Shown here: positions 39,871-48,824 of the stretch, in pieces
Numbering within the stretch: position 1 is the stretch's first letter
Layout: every line of letters starts with the position of its first letter
NCBI GenBank assembly: GCA_002402045.2
Contig: NVUX02000088.1
Coordinates: 1-64,000 of the forward strand
Length of the DNA: 64,000 bases
From: Paracoccaceae bacterium
GTDB lineage: Bacteria > Pseudomonadota > Alphaproteobacteria > Rhodobacterales > Rhodobacteraceae
Reading direction: 5' to 3'
The notes under the pieces: model-generated
The model's input: only the letters and a program-made list of their open reading frames with translations
Databases searched by the model: none
Told to the model about the DNA's origin: nothing
Made by a program: the position numbers and the translations under genes

Positions 39871-41322
39871 ATGAGCAATGATGATGATCCGTTTGCCGAG
39901 CCGAATGACACGGAAAAAACGATTGTAAACCTGCGCCCGGGGGGCCGAGCGCCCGCCCCGCAGCAGCCCGCTTATGCGCCCCCGCCCCAGCAAGGCTTTG
40001 GCCAGCCGCAGCCGCCGCAACAAGGTTTTGGGCAACCCCAGCAGGGGTTTGGCCAGCCGCAACAGCAAGGTTTTGGGCAGCAACAGCCGGTTCAGCCGCA
40101 AATGCCACAGCAGCCGCCTCGGGCGGCCGAGGCCAGCTTTGCGTTGACCGGTATGAACACGCTGAACGCCGCTGCCAGCCAGATTTTCGCCCTTATTGGC
40201 CGGATCAGAAACCGCGCCCAGCATAATGACCCAGCAGCCCTGCGCACCTCGGTCGTGAAAGAAATTCAGGCGTTTGAGCAGCGCTGTTTGCATGCCGGCG
40301 TGGCGGCTCAGCAAGTGAATATCGCGCGCTATTTGCTGTGTGCTACAGTGGATGACGTGGTGCTGAACACCCCGTGGGGCGGCCGCTCTGTGTGGACTAC
40401 CCAGAGCATGGTTGGCACCTTTCATAAGGAAACCCATGGCGGCGATCGGTTTTTTGATTTGTTGGCGCGCATGGAGCAAGACCCAGCCACCAACCTCGAA
40501 ACGCTTGAGTTTATCTATGTGTGCTTGAGTCTCGGTTTTGAAGGCCGCCTGCGGGTGGAAAACCAAGGCACTGACAAACATATGCGCATTCGTGAGGGGC
40601 TAGCACGGCTTATTCGGGCCCAACGGGGCGACCAAGAGCACGCGCTTTCGCCCTTCTGGAAGGGCATTAAGCTGGCGCATAAAGCGCTGAATATCTGGAA
40701 GCCGCTTTGGATTATTACCGGCATTTTGGTGGTGGTATTAACGGGAACCTTTGTGGGCCTTTCCTATGCCTTAACGGGTGAAACCGAGCGGCTGCAAGGC
40801 GCGCTGGCAACGCTTGGGCAGCCCGAGCCGATAGAGCTAACCCGCCGTGCGCCGCCACCACCGCCACCGCCACCGGCGCCGGAGGTTGAGGAGCGGTTGG
40901 ATGTAGTTACAGGCTTTTTGAAAGAGGAAATTGACGAAGGCGTTGTGACGATTTTTGAGCAAGGCAACACATTGGTCATCCGGATTGCGGGGGCTGAGAT
41001 GTTTGGCCCAGGGCGAGATGTTATTCAAGCTGGGTATGCCGAGCGCATCATAAAAGTAGCGGCTGCGTTTGATGGCCAACCCGGGTCTATCTTGATTGCG
41101 GGTCATTCTGATAGCGACCCGATTTCAAACGCACGCTTTCCGAACAATCAGGTTTTATCGCTTAGGCGGGCAGAAGCCGTGATGGCGGTGATCGTAGGGG
41201 CGCTTGAAGACCCTGATCGGGTGACGGCTGAAGGCCGTGCCGACCGTGAGCTGATATTGAATGAAAACGGCACTGAAGATAAACGGCTAAGTCGCCGCGT
41301 TGAAGTGATTTTGGTGAAATAG
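39871..41322 (+). CDS. tssL: T6SS membrane protein TssL with C-terminal OmpA-like domain
   Basis: 483 residues. An N-terminal extension has the acidic start and KTIV (residues 16-19), then Gln/Pro/Gly repeats of the form PQQGFGQ (about 30-80), the DotU/IcmH cytoplasmic domain (90-265), one membrane helix (about 275-300, WIITGILVVVLTGTFVGL), a proline run and a periplasmic OmpA-like peptidoglycan-binding domain (ILIAGHSDSDPISN, LSLRRAEAVMAVI). The OmpA domain may replace the anchoring done by TssJ/TagL, which are not present. In Agrobacterium, PpkA phosphorylates a threonine near the TssL N-terminus and Fha binds it; T17 here could be equivalent. Confidence 0.94.
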   Translation: MSNDDDPFAEPNDTEKTIVNLRPGGRAPAPQQPAYAPPPQQGFGQPQPPQQGFGQPQQGFGQPQQQGFGQQQPVQPQMPQQPPRAAEASFALTGMNTLNAAASQIFALIGRIRNRAQHNDPAALRTSVVKEIQAFEQRCLHAGVAAQQVNIARYLLCATVDDVVLNTPWGGRSVWTTQSMVGTFHKETHGGDRFFDLLARMEQDPATNLETLEFIYVCLSLGFEGRLRVENQGTDKHMRIREGLARLIRAQRGDQEHALSPFWKGIKLAHKALNIWKPLWIITGILVVVLTGTFVGLSYALTGETERLQGALATLGQPEPIELTRRAPPPPPPPPAPEVEERLDVVTGFLKEEIDEGVVTIFEQGNTLVIRIAGAEMFGPGRDVIQAGYAERIIKVAAAFDGQPGSILIAGHSDSDPISNARFPNNQVLSLRRAEAVMAVIVGALEDPDRVTAEGRADRELILNENGTEDKRLSRRVEVILVK

Positions 41323-41331
41323 GGCAGAGAC

Positions 41332-44300
41332 ATGATTAGATACGTTCGCAAAATATTTGCCTCACTGTTGTTTGCTCTGCTCTTCATGGGCATCGCATTT
41401 TCGGTAGCGATATGGTTTTTCGGCCCGCTGCTTAAACTGGGCGAATGGCAGCCTTTTGGCACCATGTTTGCTCAAATCATGTGGATTATCGGCATCTGGG
41501 TGTTTATCTTTGTGGTGCTTATCACCCGTTGGCTGCTGCGCCGTCGCCGCGAGAAAAAGATGGGCGACGAGATGGTCGCTGACGATGATGACGACGAAGA
41601 CGATGACGCGGTTAAACAGGAGCTGAAGGAAATGCGCGCCCGTATGAAGGACGCCCTGAAAACCTTGCGGAAGTCAAAGCTTGGTGGGCGGAGCATTTAC
41701 CAGCTGCCTTGGTATGTTATCATCGGCCCTCCGGGGGCGGGTAAAACCACTGCGATTGTAAATTCCGGCCTCAAGTTTCCGCTGGCGGAAAAGCTGGGCA
41801 TGAAGGCGTTGGGTGGCGTGGGTGGCACGCGGAATTGCGATTGGTGGTTTACCAACGAGGCGGTGCTGATAGATACGGCGGGCCGCTATACCACGCAGGA
41901 TTCAGATGAAGAGGCCGACAGCCAAGCGTGGAATGGCTTTCTGAAAATGCTGCGCAAATTTCGCAAACGCCAGCCGATTAACGGCGCGATTGTGGCTATT
42001 TCGCTGTCTGATCTCTCGATGCAGGATGCACAGCAGCGCAAAATGCACGCGGATGCCATTCGCCACCGCTTGAAAGAATTGCGCGAAAAGCTTGGCGTGC
42101 GCTTTCCGGTCTATATTCTATTCACCAAGGCTGACCTAATCGCGGGCTTTTCGGAGTTCTTTGAAAACCTCTCGCGGGAAGACCGTGAGCAGGTGTGGGG
42201 CTTTACCTATAAATTCAAAAAGGGCAAAAAAGCACCTGAGCCGATGGCGGCTTTTGACGAGCAATTTGCGGCCTTACTGAACCAGATTAACAACCTGTCG
42301 CTGGAGCGACTTCAGCAGGAAATGGACCCGCAACGACGCGGGCTGATCTCGGGGTTTGCCCAGCAAATTGCTTCCTTGCAAAGCGTGGCTAAGGAGTTCC
42401 TGAACGAGGTGTTTCAGGAAGACAGATTTAGCGAGCGCCAGCTTTTGCGCGGGGTTTATTTTACCTCTGGCACCCAAGAAGGCACCCCGATTGACAGGTT
42501 GATGATGGGCATGGCCCGCACCTTTGGCATTGGCCGCCAAGCGATTGGCACCGGCTCGGGGCAGGCTAGAAGCTATTTTCTCAAGCGGTTGCTTGACGGG
42601 GTGATCTTTAAAGAGGCTGGGCTGGTTTCGGCGGATGACAAGGTGGCGCGGCGCTATAAGTGGTTTGTGCGCACGTCTGTGACCGCCGCCCTGCTGGCCG
42701 CCGCCGCTATCGGTGCGCTCTGGGGCTTTAGCTTTGTTGGTAATAAAGATCTGATTGCCACCGCCGCCGAGCGCACCCAGCTTTATGACCAACTGGCCAA
42801 AAATGTGCCGACCTCGCCGATTGAAGACGTTGACTTGACGCAAATCGTGGCCCCGCTGGACCTGCTGCGCAATATCCCCGGCAACCCAGCGCAGGGTGAT
42901 ACCGAAACGCCGCGCGAGCTGACATACGGCCTGTATCAGGGTGAATATGTGGGTAATGAAGCGGCGCTGACTTACCGAAATGCGCTGAACCAAATGATGT
43001 TGCCGCGCTTGTTGCTTAAGCTGGAGCGGCAAATGCAGGGCAACCTGAACAACCCTGATTTCCTGTTTGAATCGCTTAAGGTTTACATGATGTTGGGCCT
43101 TCAAGGGCCAATGAATGATACCCTTGTGACCGAATGGATGCGCGGCGATTGGATGCAAACCTACCCGGGTGAGGGCAATGCCCAATTGCGGGAAGGCTTA
43201 ATGAACCATCTCACATCGATGATAAACCAGCCGATGCGCGAGATCGCTTTGCACGGCCCGATGGTAACGCAAATCCAGACACTTCTGGCGGAAACGCCGG
43301 TTTCACAGCGGATTTATAGCTCTATTATCAACAGCCCACCGGCCAAGGCTTTGCCGGCATGGCGGATACTGGAAGAGGGCGGCCCGCTGACGTCGCGGGT
43401 TATTATCCGCCCGTCCGGCGCGCCATTGAGCGAAGGCGTGGTTGGGATTTTCACCAAAAACGGATTTTATAATGTGTTCCTGCCTGCCGCTTTGGATGTG
43501 TCCGAGCAGCTGAGATCTGAAAACTGGGTGTTGGGGGAGCGCGGCGAAGACCTGAGCGACCCCAATGCGCTCACACGGATCGCGCGGGATGTGCTGGACC
43601 TTTATTATACCGATTATATCGATGCTTATGAAAGTGTGCTGGGAGATATTGACGTAAAGCCGATGGGTGCTGTGAGCGAGGTTGTTGACACGCTCAATGT
43701 GCTTTCGGGGCCAAATTCTCCGGTGGCGAAGCTGCTGAAATCAGTTGAGAACCAAACGCGGCTAACGCAGCGGGAAGCCGGTGTGAATGTTGATGGTGCG
43801 GTGGAAGATGTGGCCGGTTTTGCTGGAAGCGAGCTGTTTGACGCGCAATCCGTGCGCACGCAAGCATTGCTTCAGGTGCTGGCCAGTAGCGCCACCTCTG
43901 CGGGGCAAGAAGCCCCGCCGCCCGAGGGCACGGTGGTGGAGCAGCGCTTTGAGTGGCTCAAGCAATTTGCTGTGGGTGTTGAGGGCGCGCCCAGCCCGCT
44001 TGACGAGGTTATGAACAAGCTCACTAACCTTTACCAAGAGCTAAACCGGCTCTCTATTAGTGGCGGAAGTGCAAACCTCGGTGGCGGGGCTGGCACCGAA
44101 TTGCAGCTGCTTTTGGGCCGGATGCCGGACCCGATGAAGCGCTGGGTTGAGCAGGTAACTTCGGGCAGCGCAGGGGCCACCATTGGGGGGGCGCGCGCGG
44201 CGCTAAATGCCTCATGGCAAGCGCAGGTGCTGCCGACCTGCAATCGGGCCGTTAACAACCGCTATCCGTTTTTCAAAAACCAGCAGGCCGATATTCCTAT

Positions 44301-44895
44301 TCAGGAATTTGCGCGGGTGTTTGCGCCTCAAGGCCTGATAGACAAATATTTTCAGGATAACCTGATGGAATTTGTGGACACCACAGGCAGCCCGTGGCGC
44401 TGGCGGCGGGTGCAAAACCAGGAGCTGGGGATATCGGATTCGGTGCTGCTGCAATTTCAGCGGGCTGCCGAAATTCGGGATGCGTTTTTCCTCAGCCCCG
44501 GCCTTCCGGTGGTGAGCTTTGACCTGAAGGTCTTGAACCTTGACCCCAACGCGCGGCGGGTGCAGCTGGCGATTGAAGGCCAGATTCTGGATTATCGGCA
44601 AAACCAGCCAGCGCAAGATGTACCAATGCAATGGCCTTATGAGGGCGGCCCAACGCAAGTGGTGCTGGAGCCAAAGCGGCGCAATGCCGAAAACTCGCGC
44701 GCCTTTGAAGGCCCGTGGGCGCTTTTTAGAATGCTCGATGCTGCCGAGGTGCGCCGCACTCAAGTGGCTGACCGCTCTCGCGTGATCTTCAATATTGGCG
44801 GACGGATTGTGAGCTTTCAGCTGCGGGCAGGGGCGGCCTATAATCCGTTTCAGCTGAGCGCGCTGACCAATTTTCGCTGCCCGAGCTCGCTTTAA
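41332..44895 (+). CDS. tssM: T6SS membrane protein TssM (IcmF)
   Basis: TssM spans the envelope and contacts the baseplate. 1187 residues: two N-terminal helices (about 8-30 and 47-68), an Asp run (84-92), a cytoplasmic NTPase domain with intact Walker A (GPPGAGKTT, about 132-140) and DTAGRY, a third helix near residues 450-470, then a large periplasmic domain ending in ALTNFRCPSSL. Together with tssL it forms the membrane complex; no tssJ lipoprotein gene is found in the locus. Its stop overlaps tagF (TAATG). Confidence 0.96.
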   Translation: MIRYVRKIFASLLFALLFMGIAFSVAIWFFGPLLKLGEWQPFGTMFAQIMWIIGIWVFIFVVLITRWLLRRRREKKMGDEMVADDDDDEDDDAVKQELKEMRARMKDALKTLRKSKLGGRSIYQLPWYVIIGPPGAGKTTAIVNSGLKFPLAEKLGMKALGGVGGTRNCDWWFTNEAVLIDTAGRYTTQDSDEEADSQAWNGFLKMLRKFRKRQPINGAIVAISLSDLSMQDAQQRKMHADAIRHRLKELREKLGVRFPVYILFTKADLIAGFSEFFENLSREDREQVWGFTYKFKKGKKAPEPMAAFDEQFAALLNQINNLSLERLQQEMDPQRRGLISGFAQQIASLQSVAKEFLNEVFQEDRFSERQLLRGVYFTSGTQEGTPIDRLMMGMARTFGIGRQAIGTGSGQARSYFLKRLLDGVIFKEAGLVSADDKVARRYKWFVRTSVTAALLAAAAIGALWGFSFVGNKDLIATAAERTQLYDQLAKNVPTSPIEDVDLTQIVAPLDLLRNIPGNPAQGDTETPRELTYGLYQGEYVGNEAALTYRNALNQMMLPRLLLKLERQMQGNLNNPDFLFESLKVYMMLGLQGPMNDTLVTEWMRGDWMQTYPGEGNAQLREGLMNHLTSMINQPMREIALHGPMVTQIQTLLAETPVSQRIYSSIINSPPAKALPAWRILEEGGPLTSRVIIRPSGAPLSEGVVGIFTKNGFYNVFLPAALDVSEQLRSENWVLGERGEDLSDPNALTRIARDVLDLYYTDYIDAYESVLGDIDVKPMGAVSEVVDTLNVLSGPNSPVAKLLKSVENQTRLTQREAGVNVDGAVEDVAGFAGSELFDAQSVRTQALLQVLASSATSAGQEAPPPEGTVVEQRFEWLKQFAVGVEGAPSPLDEVMNKLTNLYQELNRLSISGGSANLGGGAGTELQLLLGRMPDPMKRWVEQVTSGSAGATIGGARAALNASWQAQVLPTCNRAVNNRYPFFKNQQADIPIQEFARVFAPQGLIDKYFQDNLMEFVDTTGSPWRWRRVQNQELGISDSVLLQFQRAAEIRDAFFLSPGLPVVSFDLKVLNLDPNARRVQLAIEGQILDYRQNQPAQDVPMQWPYEGGPTQVVLEPKRRNAENSRAFEGPWALFRMLDAAEVRRTQVADRSRVIFNIGGRIVSFQLRAGAAYNPFQLSALTNFRCPSSL

Positions 44896-45485
44896 TGAGC
44901 GCGGCGTTTGGATATTTTGGCAAATTTCCAGCGCTGGGCGATTTTGTGCGCGGCAATACCAACCGCCGCTTTGTGGAGGCGTGGGATACCTTTTTGCAAG
45001 AGGGCTTTCTGGCCAGCAGCGAGGCCTTGGGCGAGGGCTGGCGCGAGGCTTATCAAACCGCGCCTATTTGGCGTTTTACAATTGGCGAGGCGCTCATTCA
45101 AGGCGGGCCATATTACGGGGTTATGATGCCAAGCCAAGATGCTGTCGGGCGGTTGTTTCCGCTAACTTTGGTGGCGCAAGGCGGGCCGGCGCCGCTCAGC
45201 GATGGCGGGTTTTTCATTCCGGTTGAGGATGCCGCGCTCAATATGCTCGACAGCCTTCGGGGCAAACCCGAGCTTGAAGCCATGCTCGCGGCATTGCCCG
45301 CATGCTGTTCTAGCATTCCGATAGCGGCCCAAGAAAGCCGATGGCTCTCGGCCCCGGGTGAGGCATATGGTGCGCCTTTGGGGCTGGCCTGCGAGGGCCT
45401 GCCATCAGGCCGCGCGTTTAATACATTGTTGAATCAAGACACACGTGATTGGACCGGAGAAATAATAACAGGGGAATTGGCATGA
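44895..45485 (+). CDS. tagF: T6SS accessory protein TagF (ImpM family)
   Basis: TagF is a post-translational repressor of T6SS in Pseudomonas and Agrobacterium, where it acts on Fha. 196 residues with the family N-terminus FGYFGKFPALGDFVRGNTNRRFVEAWDTFLQ, GPYYGVMMPSQDAVGRLFPLTL and a C-terminal part. In some bacteria TagF is fused to PppA; here the genes are separate but overlap (ATGA), with tagF first. Their coupling suggests joint down-regulation of secretion. Confidence 0.92.
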   Translation: MSAAFGYFGKFPALGDFVRGNTNRRFVEAWDTFLQEGFLASSEALGEGWREAYQTAPIWRFTIGEALIQGGPYYGVMMPSQDAVGRLFPLTLVAQGGPAPLSDGGFFIPVEDAALNMLDSLRGKPELEAMLAALPACCSSIPIAAQESRWLSAPGEAYGAPLGLACEGLPSGRAFNTLLNQDTRDWTGEIITGELA

Positions 45486-46204
45486 GTTTTTTTTATCACT
45501 GCGCTAAAACCGATGTCGGGTTGGTGCGCAAAGTTAACGAGGATTCGATGATCTCGGTGCCGGAACTCGGCATGTTTATGGTGGCCGACGGTATGGGTGG
45601 CCATGCGGGCGGGGATTTTGCCTCGCAGTGCATTGTGGGCCGCATTGGCCAAATAGACCAGAACCTGCCGTCAAGCGAGGTGATGAAAGCGATGCGCAGT
45701 GCGATATTGGAAGCGCATTACGAAATTTTGGCTGAGGCGGACCGGCGGGGCGGTGGCACCATCGGCTCTACGGCTGTTGGCCTGATCCTGTCTAAGCCGC
45801 ATTTTGCATGCCTTTGGGTGGGGGATAGCCGCTTATACCACATGCGCAATGGCAAAATGACCCAGCTTTCAACGGACCATTCATTGGTGAATGACCTGCT
45901 AGAAAGTGGCCAGATCACAGAAGAGGAAGCGGTAAACCATCCGCATGGCAATGTGATTACCCGTGCCGTGGGTGTGGGTGATACCGTCGAAATTGACAAA
46001 CTGCGCGGCACCTATGAGCCGGGAGACCGCTTTTTGCTGTGCTCAGACGGGCTGAGCGGGTTTGTAACCGATGAGGTGATCGCGCAATATATGAGCACCG
46101 CCCCGATCACCAGCCTTTGCAATGAGCTGATAGATCTGGCTTTAAAAGGTGGCGGGCGTGATAATATTACAGCGATTGTTATTGAAATCCCCGACTATTT
46201 TTAG
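45482..46204 (+). CDS. pppA: T6SS PP2C-type phosphatase PppA
   Basis: PppA reverses threonine phosphorylation of T6SS proteins. 240 residues with PP2C motifs: DVGLVRKVNEDS, VADGMGGHAGGD, GDSRLYHMRNG, LLCSDGLSGFV and GGRDNITAIV. The metal-binding aspartates are intact. The ATG at 45482 overlaps the tagF stop. It is the last gene of the T6SS run; the next gene, kdsD, starts 33 bases on and may be read through. No partner kinase PpkA lies in the window. Confidence 0.94.
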   Translation: MSFFYHCAKTDVGLVRKVNEDSMISVPELGMFMVADGMGGHAGGDFASQCIVGRIGQIDQNLPSSEVMKAMRSAILEAHYEILAEADRRGGGTIGSTAVGLILSKPHFACLWVGDSRLYHMRNGKMTQLSTDHSLVNDLLESGQITEEEAVNHPHGNVITRAVGVGDTVEIDKLRGTYEPGDRFLLCSDGLSGFVTDEVIAQYMSTAPITSLCNELIDLALKGGGRDNITAIVIEIPDYF

Positions 46205-46237
46205 CCTTCCTTTACCGATATTTGAAATGAACACCCT

Positions 46238-47224
46238 ATGAACCAACCGCCATCTTCTACGGTCAAATCTCTACGCCTCGCCCTTTCGGGGCTGGAGGTG
46301 CTTATTGCCGAAGTGCAAAACGGCATGCAGGTGCATGTAGAAGCCGCGCTCGATATTATCGAGGCAGGCAAGGGACGGCTCATTGTGGTGGGCATTGGCA
46401 AAAGTGGCCATATTGGTGCCAAGCTGGCTGCCAGTTTTGCCTCTACAGGCACGCCCGCATTTTTTGTGCACCCCACTGAGGCCAGCCACGGAGACCTTGG
46501 CATGATTGCGCGTGAAGACGTGGTGATGCTGATTTCTAAGTCAGGAGAAACCAAGGAGCTGCAAGACATTATTGCCTATTGCAAACGCTTTGGCATGAAG
46601 ATGATCGCGCTGACCAGCGGCGCTGATAGCCTTGTGGGCCGCGCCGCCGATGTGGCACTTGTGTTGCCCAATGTGCGAGAGGCCTGCCCCAATGATCTTG
46701 CCCCCACCACCTCGACCCTGATGACCATGGCGCTTGGCGATGCGCTTGCCGTTGCGCTGGTGGAGCGGCGCGGATTTTCCGAGCGGAATTTTCATGATTT
46801 TCATCCCGGCGGAAAGCTGGGCGCGCAACTGGTGCCGGTGAGTGAAATTATGCAATCCAAAAACCTGCCTTTGGCGCTTGAGAGCGCCAGTATTAATCAG
46901 GCATTGGGGGTGCTTACTAAAGGGTCGCTCGGGGTGGTTGGCATTACAAATTCAGCAGGGGCGCTGGTGGGGGTTATCACCGATGGTTACGTGCGCCGCT
47001 ATCTTGAGCGCTCTGCCGAGCGGACTATGAAAGCTGCCATGTGGGAAACCACCGCGCGCGAGATTATGAGCCAAAGCCCTATTACTATTCCGCCCGATAC
47101 TATGGCCGTAGAAGCCCTAGCTGGCCTGCAATCACACAAAATTTCGGCGCTGTTTGTCGAGACCGCTGGCCGCCCTGTCGGCATCGTGACCTTCCTGACG
47201 CTCTTGCAAGCCGGGGTTGCCTGA
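46238..47224 (+). CDS. kdsD: Arabinose-5-phosphate isomerase KdsD (KpsF/GutQ family)
   Basis: KdsD makes arabinose-5-phosphate from ribulose-5-phosphate, the first step to KDO for lipopolysaccharide or capsule. 328 residues: SIS domain (GRLIVVGIGKSGHIGAKLAASFASTGTPAFFVHPTEASHGDLGMI) then two CBS domains. The order kdsD-kdsB-kdsA with overlapping ends (ATG at 47224 overlaps the TGA) shows one operon. Confidence 0.94.
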   Translation: MNQPPSSTVKSLRLALSGLEVLIAEVQNGMQVHVEAALDIIEAGKGRLIVVGIGKSGHIGAKLAASFASTGTPAFFVHPTEASHGDLGMIAREDVVMLISKSGETKELQDIIAYCKRFGMKMIALTSGADSLVGRAADVALVLPNVREACPNDLAPTTSTLMTMALGDALAVALVERRGFSERNFHDFHPGGKLGAQLVPVSEIMQSKNLPLALESASINQALGVLTKGSLGVVGITNSAGALVGVITDGYVRRYLERSAERTMKAAMWETTAREIMSQSPITIPPDTMAVEALAGLQSHKISALFVETAGRPVGIVTFLTLLQAGVA

Positions 47225-48000
47225 TGGTGACCATCGTCATTCCGGCTCGCTTTCAGAGCCAGCGATTTCAAGGCAAGCCTCTGGCCATGCTGCGCGGGGC
47301 TAGCGGGCAACAAAAATCGTTAATTCAGCGCAGCTGGGAGGCGGGCTGTGCTGTGCCCGATGTGAAGCGGGTGATTGTGGCGACGGATGATGAGCGCATC
47401 GCTAACCACGCAAAGGGGTTTGGCGCCGAGGTCATGATGACCTCTCCCAAGGCGGCCAATGGCACCGAGCGCTGTGCTGAAGTGGCCACGCGCTTACCCG
47501 ATGCTGAGCTGATCGTAAATTTGCAGGGTGACGCGCCGCTAACCCCGCCTGAATTTGTGTCGGCTGTGATTGCCAATATGGGCAGCGCGCAAATGGCCAC
47601 GCCGGTTTTGCGTGCTGATGCGCAAACGCTTCGCCGTCTGCAAGCCGATCGCAAAGCGGGTATGGTCGGCGGCACCACGGCGGTGTTTGATAGCAACGGC
47701 CGCGCGCTTTATTTCTCCAAAGAAGTGCTGCCGTATTCAGATAAGCTCGCGCCAGAAGATGCCGTATTTCACCATGTTGGCCTTTATGCTTATCGGCCCG
47801 AAGCTCTGCGCCGCTATGCCCGCTGGCCGATGGGCCGTTTGGAACGGATTGAGGGGCTGGAGCAGCTCCGATTTCTGGAAAATGGCGTGATGATACAATG
47901 TGTTGAAGTGGAGGCCAAATCTCGCGTATTCTGGGAGGTGAACAACCCGCAAGATATTGAGCGGGTAGAAAAGGCGTTGGCCGAAATGGGAGTGGAATGA
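47224..48000 (+). CDS. kdsB: 3-deoxy-manno-octulosonate cytidylyltransferase
   Basis: KdsB activates KDO as CMP-KDO. 258 residues with the family features [62 protein letters not shown] and [10 protein letters not shown]. The start at 47224 overlaps the kdsD stop; the long upstream frame from 47041 is a shadow of kdsD. The stop overlaps kdsA. Confidence 0.95.
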   Translation: MVTIVIPARFQSQRFQGKPLAMLRGASGQQKSLIQRSWEAGCAVPDVKRVIVATDDERIANHAKGFGAEVMMTSPKAANGTERCAEVATRLPDAELIVNLQGDAPLTPPEFVSAVIANMGSAQMATPVLRADAQTLRRLQADRKAGMVGGTTAVFDSNGRALYFSKEVLPYSDKLAPEDAVFHHVGLYAYRPEALRRYARWPMGRLERIEGLEQLRFLENGVMIQCVEVEAKSRVFWEVNNPQDIERVEKALAEMGVE

Positions 48001-48821
48001 TGAAAACGGTGCAGGTGCAAGGCCCTTCGGGTGTGGTCGAATTTTGTAATACCGCCCCGTTTACACTCATAATCGGCCCCTGCCAGATCGAGAGCCGCGC
48101 GCATTGCTTGCAGCTGGCGAAAACCCTGAAAAGCATGTGTGTTGATGCCGGTATCCCGATGATATTCAAGGCGTCTTTTGATAAAGCCAACCGCACATCG
48201 GGAGATGCGCCGCGCGGCGTGGGGATAGAAAAAGGCCTTGATATATTGGCCGAAGTGCGAAGCGAAGTTGGCGTTTCGGTGCTTAGCGATGTTCATGAGG
48301 CTAGCCAATGCGCCCGTGTGGCTGCGGTTGTTGACGTGTTGCAAACCCCTGCTTTTTTGTGCCGCCAAACAGACCTTTTACGCGCGGCTGCGGCGACTGG
48401 TAAGCCTGTGAACATTAAAAAAGGCCAGTTTTTGGCCCCGTGGGATATGGCGCATGTGGCCGAAAAGCTTGGGGATGCGCCTGTTATGCTCACCGAGCGT
48501 GGGTCCAGCTTTGGCTATAATACTCTGGTCAATGATTTTCGGGCCTTGCCGATTATGGCGGCGACGGGCCATCCGGTTATATTTGACGCCACCCATTCGG
48601 TGCAGCAGCCCGGCGGGCAGGGTGCTGCCTCTGGTGGGCAGCGCGAATTCGTAGACTCATTGGCGCGGGCGGCGCTGGCCGTGGGGGTTGCGGGCCTTTT
48701 CATCGAGGCGCATGATGACCCAGATAATGCCCCTTCAGACGGCCCCAACATGCTCTCGCTTTCAGCTTTGCCGGTGCTTTTGCAGCGTTGGAAAACACTG
48801 GACGCTTTGACCAAAGGATAG
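47997..48821 (+). CDS. kdsA: 3-deoxy-8-phosphooctulonate synthase
   Basis: KdsA condenses arabinose-5-phosphate with PEP to KDO-8-phosphate. 274 residues with [59 protein letters not shown] and [12 protein letters not shown]. The start is ATG at 47997 or the next ATG at 48000, both at the kdsB stop. It completes the KDO operon and is followed after 3 bases by a gamma-glutamyltransferase gene. Confidence 0.96.
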   Translation: MMKTVQVQGPSGVVEFCNTAPFTLIIGPCQIESRAHCLQLAKTLKSMCVDAGIPMIFKASFDKANRTSGDAPRGVGIEKGLDILAEVRSEVGVSVLSDVHEASQCARVAAVVDVLQTPAFLCRQTDLLRAAAATGKPVNIKKGQFLAPWDMAHVAEKLGDAPVMLTERGSSFGYNTLVNDFRALPIMAATGHPVIFDATHSVQQPGGQGAASGGQREFVDSLARAALAVGVAGLFIEAHDDPDNAPSDGPNMLSLSALPVLLQRWKTLDALTKG

Positions 48822-48824
48822 AAA

